In this document: positions 47,301 to 53,519 of the stretch, piece by piece
Position numbering within the stretch: the first letter of the stretch is position 1
Layout: every line of letters starts with the position of its first letter
Position numbers and translations under genes: made by a program
The notes under the pieces: model-generated
What the model saw: only the letters and a program-made list of their open reading frames with translations
Database searches by the model: none
What the model was told of the DNA's origin: nothing
Assembly (NCBI RefSeq): GCF_023702065.1
Contig: NZ_QFDM01000001.1
Location: forward strand, 434,001-498,000
Reading direction: 5' to 3'
Length of the DNA: 64,000 nucleotides
Source of the DNA: Methanoculleus oceani
GTDB taxonomy: Archaea; Halobacteriota; Methanomicrobia; Methanomicrobiales; Methanoculleaceae

Positions 47301-47891
47301 ATGCCAAAGAAGGTTATCGCGCTGCTCGGGAGTCCTGTCCTCGACGGGAACACCGCCCGCCTCCTCGACGAGGCCATACGGGGCGCAAAGGAGGCCGGGT
47401 GCGAGGTCGAGAAACTTGAGGTCGCGCACATGGACGTTCTGCCCTGCATGGAGTTCTTTCAGTGCATGGGGAGCGAAACCTGCCTGATCCAGGATGAGAT
47501 GGAGGGGATCTTTCGGAAGTTCCGGGAGCTGGACGGCCTGATCGTCGCGACCCCGGTGATGACGATGGGCGTCCCCGGGAGGCTCAAATCCTTCATCGAC
47601 CGGTTCCAGGTCTTTTACATGGCAAAATACCACCGGGGCCGGTCGCTTATCTCTCCTGAACACCGGAAAAAACGCAAGATGCTCTTTATATCGATCGCGG
47701 GGATGAATATACCGAACGTCTTTGACGGGATCAGGATGACCATGCAGGCGTTCGGGGAGATTATCGACTGCCCCCTCTGGGACGAGGTGCTCCAGAACGA
47801 CATGGACACAATCAGGGACATCCGGACGCGGCCGGAGATGATGGAGGCGGCATACCGGAAGGGCTACGAACTCGGAAAACTGTTAGGGTGA
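47301..47891 (+). CDS. NADPH-dependent FMN reductase/flavodoxin-family protein
   Basis: A 196-residue flavodoxin-fold protein: LLGSPVLDGNTARLLDEAI, then ATPVMTMGVPGRLKSFIDRF. Its cysteines are spaced C-x5-C-x5-C (PCMEFFQCMGSETC), unlike the compact Isf motif, so an iron-sulfur cluster is doubtful. It probably uses FMN to reduce quinones, metals or other small acceptors. It is convergent with the CDF exporter and overlaps its 3' end by 9 bases. Confidence 0.88.
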   Translation: MPKKVIALLGSPVLDGNTARLLDEAIRGAKEAGCEVEKLEVAHMDVLPCMEFFQCMGSETCLIQDEMEGIFRKFRELDGLIVATPVMTMGVPGRLKSFIDRFQVFYMAKYHRGRSLISPEHRKKRKMLFISIAGMNIPNVFDGIRMTMQAFGEIIDCPLWDEVLQNDMDTIRDIRTRPEMMEAAYRKGYELGKLLG

Positions 47892-48734
47892 TTCTTCGGG
47901 CTCGATGTGGACGACGACCTCGGCGAGCCCCGGCACCGTCTCTTTGAGTCGCCGCTCGACCTCGTCGGAGATCTCGTGGGCCCGGGAGACCGGGAGGGCA
48001 GGGTCGACGGTGATGTGGATGTCGGCAAGGATCTCGTCCGGTTTTCCCCGGCACCGGAAGTCGTGGTACCCGGTCACCCCCGGGACGTCCATCACCACTG
48101 CCCGGATGAGTTCCATGTCGCAGGGGAGGTTCATTGTGTCGGTGAGAACCCGGGCGGCGTCGTAGAGAACCCTGATCCCCATCCTCGCGATGAGGAGGCC
48201 GATGGCAAACGCGATGATAGGGTCGGCCTCGGGGTAGCCGAGCCTGACGGCGAGAAACCCCCCGAGGACGGCCAGCGAGACGAAGACGTCGCTTCGGGTG
48301 TGCTGGGAATCGGCAACCAGGATCTGGCTCCGGTACTCCTCGCCCTTCCTCCGCTCGTAGGTGGAGACGGCGAGGTTAACGACGAGCGTCCCGACCATGA
48401 CGCCGACGGTGACCGCGGTGATATCAGGGACGACGGGTTCGACGAGCCGCCGGTAGCCTTCGTAGAGGATCCCGGCGGCGGTCAGGAGGAGCATCGCCCC
48501 GATGACCAGGGTGCCGAGCGTCTCGATCTTGCCGTGGCCGTAGGGATGCTCCGGGTCAGGGGGTCTCCCGGCGAAGTAGAGGGCGACTATGCCGACGACG
48601 TTCGAGAAGGAGTCGAACCCCGAGTGGAAAGCGTCCGCTACCATGCTCACCGACCCGGCGAGGAGACCGAAGACCGCTTTTGCGAGTGCGACGGAGAGGT
48701 TTAAGGCGAGGACAAAGATGAAGATCCGCTGCAC
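47883..48734 (-). CDS. Cation diffusion facilitator metal exporter
   Basis: A 283-residue protein with six membrane helices and a C-terminal cytoplasmic metal domain. Metal sites: VADAFHSGFDSFSN in helix 2 and ADSQHTRSDVF in helix 5. HPYGHGKIETLG and EPEESP at the end are usual. It should export zinc, iron or manganese. The open frame continues to 48836, but those 34 codons come from tandem repeat DNA; I place the start at GTG 48734, just outside the repeats. The longer start (ATG 48836) cannot be excluded. Confidence 0.9.
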   Translation of the reverse strand: MQRIFIFVLALNLSVALAKAVFGLLAGSVSMVADAFHSGFDSFSNVVGIVALYFAGRPPDPEHPYGHGKIETLGTLVIGAMLLLTAAGILYEGYRRLVEPVVPDITAVTVGVMVGTLVVNLAVSTYERRKGEEYRSQILVADSQHTRSDVFVSLAVLGGFLAVRLGYPEADPIIAFAIGLLIARMGIRVLYDAARVLTDTMNLPCDMELIRAVVMDVPGVTGYHDFRCRGKPDEILADIHITVDPALPVSRAHEISDEVERRLKETVPGLAEVVVHIEPEESP

Positions 48735-48744
48735 CCGGCTTCGC

Positions 48745-48856
48745 ACCTTCGGTGCTCGCGCTCCTGCCGTTTCGGCAGTCGTGATTCGCGCCTTCGGTGC
48801 TTGCGCTCCGGCTCTACGAACCATCGCGACCCACACCTCCGGTGCTCGCGCTCCGG
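48745..48856. repeat. Three 45-base tandem repeats
   Basis: The block (A/G)CCTTCGGTGCT.GCGCTCC begins at 48745, 48790 and 48835, exactly 45 bases apart. Each contains a small hairpin (such as GCACC-TTC-GGTGC). Because 45 is a multiple of three, the repeats read through as about 15-residue repeats in the CDF frame on the minus strand. Confidence 0.8.
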
Positions 48857-48859
48857 CTC

Positions 48860-49030
48860 GAAGCCTGGTGGCTTCTCAAGCTCCGGACGCTGTCCGTCGC
48901 ACCCTTCCGTCCGTCGCACTCGAAGACCGAAGGTCTTCTCAAGCTCCGGGCGTTCCGCCCGTCGCACCCTTCGGCCCGTCGCACTCGAAGACCTTCGGTC
49001 TTCTCGAGCTCCGGGCGTTCGCACCTAACG
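48860..49030. repeat. Hairpin-headed repeats of 62-65 bases (two full, one partial)
   Basis: Units begin at 48860, 48922 and 48987. Each opens with a hairpin: GAAGCC..GGCTTC, GAAGACC..GGTCTTC and GAAGACC..GGTCTTC, followed by TC(A/G)AGCTCCGGNCG and, in the full units, CGTCGCACCCTTC. The stem of unit 1 differs from the others, yet pairing is kept. No coding role is apparent between CDF and rubrerythrin. Confidence 0.8.
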
Positions 49031-49115
49031 ATGCTCACGCCCGTCGCATCCTCCTCCATGCGGCAGGTGGTGGTGCTCCGGCGGGATAGCGTTTCCGGGG
49101 GGAAGAAGGTGAAAG

Positions 49116-49123
49116 ATTTAATA
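49116..49123 (+). promoter_or_regulatory. TATA box of rubrerythrin
   Basis: GATTTAATAAGG lies 25-30 bases before the ATG at 49148. No ribosome binding site precedes the ATG, so the message is probably leaderless. Confidence 0.6.
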
Positions 49124-49147
49124 AGGGCGTCCCGCAATGATTCATCC

Positions 49148-49648
49148 ATGCCGACTGATGAGAACGCTCAGAATGCGTACGCCGGGGAGTCCCAGGCGAA
49201 CAGGAAGTACTCGGTCTTTGCAGAGAAGGCAGCCGCCGAGGGGTATCCGACCGTGGCAAAACTCTTCCGGGCGGCGAGTGAAGCTGAAGCCGTCCACGCA
49301 AAACGTCTCCTCTTCATCATGAACGCCGTCGGGAGCACCGAGGAGAACCTCAAAGGTGCAATGGAAGGAGAGAACTACGAGTTCATGGAGATGTATCCGG
49401 CGTTCATCGCCGAGGCAAAGGAGGAGCGGAAGAACGAGGCTTCGATCGTTTTTACCCACGCGATGAAGGCGGAAGAGGTGCACGCGAACCTCTACCTCCA
49501 GGCGCTTGAGGCCGTCCGGGAGGGAAAAGACCTCGATACGGAGAAGGTCTACCTCTGTCCGGTCTGCGGCAACGTCGAACTCGGGACGGCGCCGGAGAAG
49601 TGTCCGATCTGCGGGGTTCCTGCGCGGATGTTCCGCGAAATTCAATAA
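49148..49648 (+). CDS. Rubrerythrin
   Basis: A 166-residue protein. The di-iron four-helix bundle (residues 1-130) has the E-x2-H type ligands in ASEAEAVHAKRL and MKAEEVHANLY, with AYAGESQANRKY at the front. A rubredoxin domain (VYLCPVCGNVELG...EKCPICGVP) closes the chain. It reduces hydrogen peroxide in anaerobes. The longer open frame comes from the repeat DNA and is ignored. Confidence 0.95.
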   Translation: MPTDENAQNAYAGESQANRKYSVFAEKAAAEGYPTVAKLFRAASEAEAVHAKRLLFIMNAVGSTEENLKGAMEGENYEFMEMYPAFIAEAKEERKNEASIVFTHAMKAEEVHANLYLQALEAVREGKDLDTEKVYLCPVCGNVELGTAPEKCPICGVPARMFREIQ

Positions 49649-49705
49649 TCTCACTTTTTGGTCCGGCGCAGCCGTGCCCGGGTTTGGCGAACCACCTACC
49701 CTCAC

Positions 49706-49716
49706 AAGTTAAATAG
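49706..49716 (+). promoter_or_regulatory. TATA box of the glutaredoxin-TrxR fusion
   Basis: AAGTTAAATAG lies about 27 bases before the ATG at 49739, and no ribosome binding site is seen between. A leaderless transcript is likely, as for rubrerythrin. Confidence 0.55.
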
Positions 49717-49738
49717 GGCTCCTGAGATACTCAACCCC

Positions 49739-50923
49739 ATGGCAGGCGTGAAGGTCTACACGACGGAGAACTGCCCCTACTGCCGGATGGTCCAGGCGTT
49801 CCTCAAGAAGAACGGCGTCGAATACGAGATCGTCGACGTCGGGAAGGATCGCGAGGCGGCCCGGGAGATGATCCGGGTCTCGGGGCAGCGGGGGGTGCCG
49901 GTCACGATCTCCGGCGACGAGATGGTCGTCGGATTCGATGCAAAGAGGCTCCGGGAGCTCTTCGGGACGCCGGTGACGGATGAGATCGACGATGTGGTCG
50001 TCGTGGGCGCCGGGCCGGCCGGGATGACGGCTGCGGTCTACTGTGGCAGGAAACTCATGAAGACCGTCGTCGTCTCGGAGAACATCGGCGGTCAGGCGGC
50101 CTGGAGCTGGGCGATCGAGAACTACATGGGCTTTCGGGTGATCACGGGAGAGGACCTCGTCGGAAAGTTCGAGGAGCAGGTCCGGGGGCTTAACGTCAGT
50201 CTCGAACTCGACAGCGTCGGGAGCATCGAAAAAGAGGGGGACGTCTTCCTCGTCCGGACGGCCTCCGGGAACACGTACCACTGCCGGACGGTCATCCTTG
50301 CTTCCGGAAAGCAGCCCCGCACCCTGGAGCTCCCGGGTGAGGACCGGCTGATGGGGAGAGGGGTCTCCGTCTGCTCGACCTGCGACGCCCCGTTCTTCCA
50401 CGGCAGGCCGGTCGCCGTCGTCGGCGGGGGGAACGCGGCGATCCAGACCGCCATCGAGTTGACCAGGATCGCGAGTTCCGTGGCCCTGATAGTCCGGAGC
50501 ACCCTCCGGTGCGATGAGATCTACGTTCCCCGGGCAGAGGAGGTGGGCGTGCGGATCTTCCTCCACCACGAGGTGACGCAACTCCACGGCGACCAGAATC
50601 TGACCGGGATCACTATCCGCGACCGCCAGACCGGGAAGGAGACGGTCCTCGACGTGGAAGGACTCTTTCTCGCGATCGGGCTCGTGCCGAATACGGGGTT
50701 CCTCGGGGACCTGGTGAAGCTGAATGAGCTCGGCGAGATCGATATCGACGAGAACGGCCACACGAGTGTTCCCGGGATCTTCGCGGCCGGGGACGCGACC
50801 TGCGTCAAGGCCAAGCAGATCATCGTCGCCGCCGGTGATGGGGCGAAGGCGGCGCTCGAGGCGCACGAGTATTTCGAGCGTCTCATGAGCAAGCAGGCGA
50901 AAGAGCGGGTCGCCGCCACGTGA
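49739..50923 (+). CDS. Glutaredoxin-thioredoxin reductase fusion
   Basis: A 394-residue protein. Residues 1-80 form a glutaredoxin-like domain with active site NCPYCRM. Residues 85-390 form a low-molecular-weight thioredoxin reductase: FAD motif VVVGAGPAGMTAAVYCG, GGQAAWSWAIENYMGF, redox site VCSTCDAPFF, NAD(P) motif VVGGGNAAIQTAIEL and FAAGDATCVKAKQIIVAAGDG. The fusion would let electrons pass within one chain to the CPYC site. It follows rubrerythrin, suggesting a peroxide- or oxygen-response role. Confidence 0.92.
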   Translation: MAGVKVYTTENCPYCRMVQAFLKKNGVEYEIVDVGKDREAAREMIRVSGQRGVPVTISGDEMVVGFDAKRLRELFGTPVTDEIDDVVVVGAGPAGMTAAVYCGRKLMKTVVVSENIGGQAAWSWAIENYMGFRVITGEDLVGKFEEQVRGLNVSLELDSVGSIEKEGDVFLVRTASGNTYHCRTVILASGKQPRTLELPGEDRLMGRGVSVCSTCDAPFFHGRPVAVVGGGNAAIQTAIELTRIASSVALIVRSTLRCDEIYVPRAEEVGVRIFLHHEVTQLHGDQNLTGITIRDRQTGKETVLDVEGLFLAIGLVPNTGFLGDLVKLNELGEIDIDENGHTSVPGIFAAGDATCVKAKQIIVAAGDGAKAALEAHEYFERLMSKQAKERVAAT

Positions 50924-51074
50924 GGCCGGCGCTGCCTGCATCCGGACGCCTTCGGCCGGAGTCCGGAGGGTGAACAGGTTCGGCGGACGGTTCGACCGGG
51001 CTGAGGATGGCCGCTGCCCGGCTTTATGGTGCCGTTCGCGGAGGCCGCCGACCACTATCCGGTTGAGATCACTC

Positions 51075-51096
51075 TCCCATGGAAATCTCCATGGGA
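51075..51096. repeat. Inverted repeat with 9-base arms
   Basis: TCCCATGGA (51075-51083), four bases, then TCCATGGGA (51088-51096). It lies between the TrxR fusion and the arsenic genes and has no T-run, so it is more likely a protein site or RNA hairpin than an intrinsic terminator. The rest of the 285-base gap holds the GAATATT array and no gene. Confidence 0.5.
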
Positions 51097-51145
51097 CCCG
51101 CGCCTGTTCCCCGGCCGGCACCCTCCAGCAGGTTCCAATTTTTCA

Positions 51146-51170
51146 GAATATTCAGAATATTCGGAATATT
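51146..51170. promoter_or_regulatory. Triple GAATATT operator array
   Basis: GAATATT occurs three times at 9-base spacing (51146, 51155, 51164), separated by CA and CG. Each GAATATTC is its own mirror image, and ATATTC-A-GAATAT forms a larger one, as in sites for ArsR/SmtB-type repressors. It abuts a TTTATG box 40 bases before the AbrB-like gene. Confidence 0.65.
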
Positions 51171-51208
51171 TATGTGCTCTCGCAGACAACCCTGATCCGG
51201 TGAGCCAC

Positions 51209-51490
51209 ATGGAAGATGTCCCGAAAGACGAGCGGAAATCCTCCTGTTCCGGTGCCTGCACGATCGAGGCGGTCGTGAGCGTCGACGCACGGGGGCAGGT
51301 GGTGCTTCCGAAAGATATCCGCGAATGGGCAGGGATCGCTCCCGGCGACCGGCTTGCGGTCGTCTTCTGGGGGAAGGAAGGAGATGTCTGCTGCATCACG
51401 CTGATCAAGGCGAGCTGTTTCAACGGTATGGTGACGGCGCTGCTCTCCCCCATGACGGAGGAGATCGCGGGCAGAGGAGAACAGAACTAA
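51209..51490 (+). CDS. AbrB/SpoVT-type regulator (HgcAB-associated-like)
   Basis: A 93-residue protein. The swapped-hairpin DNA-binding fold is clear: AVVSVDARGQVVLPKDIREWAGIAPGDRLAVVFW (about residues 22-55). It is preceded by SSCSGACTIE and followed by DVCCITLIKASCF, so five cysteines could sense a metal or arsenic. Such proteins often lie beside ArsM or the mercury methylation genes hgcAB; here arsM follows after 15 bases and hgcAB are not in the window. GGTGA precedes the ATG. Confidence 0.85.
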   Translation: MEDVPKDERKSSCSGACTIEAVVSVDARGQVVLPKDIREWAGIAPGDRLAVVFWGKEGDVCCITLIKASCFNGMVTALLSPMTEEIAGRGEQN

Positions 51491-51505
51491 CCAGGAGTTA
51501 TCGCG

Positions 51506-52348
51506 ATGAAGAAAGAAGATATTCACAAGCAGGTACGGAATGCATACGGGCAGGTGGCTGCCCGGCAGGGCGGATGCGGCTGCGGCACCGGGTGCTGCGG
51601 CACGGGGCGATCGGTCGAATCGGTGAGCCTCGGCGTCGGCTATTCGGAGGACGATCTCGGGCAGGCGCCGGAGGGCGCGAACCTGGGGCTCGGGTGCGGC
51701 AACCCCGTGGCTCTCGCCTCGCTTCGGGAAGGCGAAGTCGTCCTTGACCTGGGGTCGGGGGCGGGGTTCGACTCCTTCCTTGCGGCGGAGCGTGTCGGCC
51801 CGACGGGCCGCGTCATCGGCGTCGATATGACGCCCGAGATGCTTGATAAGGCGCGGGAGAACGCAAAAAAGAGTGGGCGGACGAACGTGGAGTTCCGTCT
51901 CGGCGAGATCGAGCACCTGCCGGTGGCGGACAGCTCCGTCGACGTGATCCTCTCAAACTGCGTCATCAACCTCTCTACGGATAAATCGCAGGTGTTTAGA
52001 GAGGCGTTCCGGGTTCTCCGCCCCGGCGGGAGGCTCATGGTCTCCGACATCGTGCTGGCGGCGCCCCTCCCGGCCCCGCTCGCCGAGTCGACGCTTCTCT
52101 ACAGCAGCTGCGTCGCGGGAGCGCTGGTGAAGGAGGAGTACCTCGACAGTATCGCCGGTGCGGGCTTTACGGAGATCGCGGTCCAGGGGGAGACGGTCTT
52201 CCCGCTCGACCTGATCGTGAGCGAGCCGGAACTTGCCGGGCTCCTCGGCGAGGACGAGAGGGCGTCGATCGAAAAGAGCATCGTGAGCGTCAGGGTCGGC
52301 GCCAGGAAACCGGCGGGCTGCGGCTGCGGCTGCAACGGGACGTGCTAG
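51506..52348 (+). CDS. arsM: Arsenite S-adenosylmethionine methyltransferase
   Basis: A 280-residue enzyme. The SAM motif [28 protein letters not shown] and the arsenic-binding cysteine in SNCVINLS are typical of ArsM, as is the SSCVAGA segment. Extra cysteine clusters lie at both ends (GCGCGTGCCGTG near residue 25; GCGCGCNGTC at the end). It methylates arsenite to volatile or less toxic forms. It is coupled to the AbrB-like regulator. Confidence 0.95.
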   Translation: MKKEDIHKQVRNAYGQVAARQGGCGCGTGCCGTGRSVESVSLGVGYSEDDLGQAPEGANLGLGCGNPVALASLREGEVVLDLGSGAGFDSFLAAERVGPTGRVIGVDMTPEMLDKARENAKKSGRTNVEFRLGEIEHLPVADSSVDVILSNCVINLSTDKSQVFREAFRVLRPGGRLMVSDIVLAAPLPAPLAESTLLYSSCVAGALVKEEYLDSIAGAGFTEIAVQGETVFPLDLIVSEPELAGLLGEDERASIEKSIVSVRVGARKPAGCGCGCNGTC

Positions 52349-52479
52349 GCTCTTCCCTATTTTTGCGCGACCCGGGGAGTTGCGCTCCCACCCGCGGGTC
52401 TGCACGGCCCGCTGCATCCTCCACTCCGGTGTCCCGGGATGGGGCGCCAGAGTGGCGGGGCGGGACACATGCCTGTGCC

Positions 52480-52679
52480 GACCCGTTTCGTATCGTGCAG
52501 GAACACGGGTTCTTCGATGAAGACCAAAACGTCTGCAAACGATGGCCTGGTTCAGGAACCGGTTGATCCACATCTATTGGGATATCGACAACGACAGGAT
52601 TTACGACCTGCTCCGGGAAGATGTCGGCGACATTGAGCAGTACCTCGCCGAATATATTCGTGCCCTGCAGAGGAAGTGA
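52480..52679 (+). pseudogene. Remnant of a HepT-type HEPN RNase gene
   Basis: In one frame DPFRIVQEHGFFDEDQNVCKR, and after a frameshift near 52540 MAWFRNRLIHIYWDIDNDRIY plus DLLREDVGDIEQYLAEYIRAL. Joined, these match the C-terminal half of HepT toxins, including the RNRLIH (R-x4-H) catalytic motif. The N-terminal half is missing, the frame is broken, and no mntA antitoxin gene is nearby. I read it as a decayed toxin-antitoxin locus. The 45-codon part from ATG 52542 could still be translated. Confidence 0.65.
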
Positions 52680-52779
52680 AGGCTCTCTCCTGTTCTCTAA
52701 GCCTCCTCCAGTTTCCGAGGTCCACAGTATACGGGTGCTCCGGCTGCCGGAACACCCGCTTCCTATCACCGAGCGGCAG

Positions 52780-52816
52780 AATGATTACATCCATAATTAT
52801 TACGGACATAATCATT
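52780..52816. promoter_or_regulatory. 37-base imperfect palindrome
   Basis: Outer arms AATGATTA and TAATCATT enclose TCCATAATTATTACGGA, all centred on 52798; only three base pairs fail to match. It is AT-rich in a GC-rich region, about 100 bases before the CDP-alcohol phosphotransferase start. It could be an operator, a promoter hub or a plasmid-like relic. Confidence 0.55.
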
Positions 52817-52822
52817 ACCCGG

Positions 52823-52850
52823 TCCGGGAGAGACACCCTTATCTCCCGGA
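52823..52850. repeat. Stem-loop with 9-base stem
   Basis: TCCGGGAGA and TCTCCCGGA flank a 10-base loop that contains CCCTTA. It follows the 37-base palindrome by 6 bases. It may act as a terminator, an RNA element in the leader of the next gene, or a second protein site. Confidence 0.5.
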
Positions 52851-52916
52851 GCGACGATCCCCTGCCATGGTACGGTCGGGGGCGGTCGCGGATCATCTCT
52901 TCGGGGTGACGGGCCG

Positions 52917-53519
52917 GTGATCGAGGAGCGGCTCCGGGCAGGGACGAACGGGGCGCTCACGCGGATCGCGGCCCTCGTCGCCCGGACGGGGGCGACCCCG
53001 AACACCCTCACGCTGCTCGGGTTTGCCGGGATGGCGGCCGCAGGGATCCTCTGCGCCGGAGGATCGTTCTTTGCCGCCGGGATCGTGGTCGCCGCATCGT
53101 GCATCTTCGACGCACTCGACGGGGCGCTCGCCCGGGTGACCGGTGCCGCTTCGCTCTTCGGGGCGTTCTTCGACTCGTTCCTGGACCGCTACGCGGAGGC
53201 GGCGGTCTACGGCGGGCTCGTCGTCCACTACGCGGGGGCGGGGACGCCCTGGGGCGTCGAGGCCGCGTTTGCCGCCGCAGTCGGGTCGCTGATGGTCAGT
53301 TACGCCCGGGCCCGGGCCGAAGGGCTCGGGGTGGCGTGCCGGGCCGGCCTCTTCGCCCGGCCGGAGCGGATCGCGGTCATCATCGCCGGACTGGTGACTG
53401 GGTTTGTCCTTCCTGCGCTCGTCATCCTCGCGGTCGCGACGAACGCCACCGCGGTCCGGCGGCTCCTCTGCGTCAGGGGGGCTACGCTCTCCCTGTCACG
53501 GCCTCCTCGGTCGCCGTGA
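52917..53519 (+). CDS. CDP-alcohol phosphatidyltransferase family protein
   Basis: A 200-residue membrane enzyme. The catalytic signature FDALDGALARVTGAASLFG then AFFDSFLD fits D-x2-D-G-x2-A-R...G-x3-D-x3-D. In methanogens this family includes archaetidylinositol-phosphate synthase, so it may attach a polar head group to archaeal lipid. It starts with GTG after GGGGTGAC. The final 20 or so residues (RRLLCVRGATLSL...) run into the 3' end of aglB (38-base overlap) and look like extension past the natural end. Confidence 0.88.
   Translation: MIEERLRAGTNGALTRIAALVARTGATPNTLTLLGFAGMAAAGILCAGGSFFAAGIVVAASCIFDALDGALARVTGAASLFGAFFDSFLDRYAEAAVYGGLVVHYAGAGTPWGVEAAFAAAVGSLMVSYARARAEGLGVACRAGLFARPERIAVIIAGLVTGFVLPALVILAVATNATAVRRLLCVRGATLSLSRPPRSP

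Noticed and set aside
48734-48836. N-terminal 34-codon extension of the CDF exporter
   Set aside because: Encoded by tandem repeat DNA; the family begins near the GTG at 48734. Kept only as an alternative.
48745-49030. CRISPR array
   Set aside because: Repeats are directly tandem, of two types, with no unique spacers and no cas genes.
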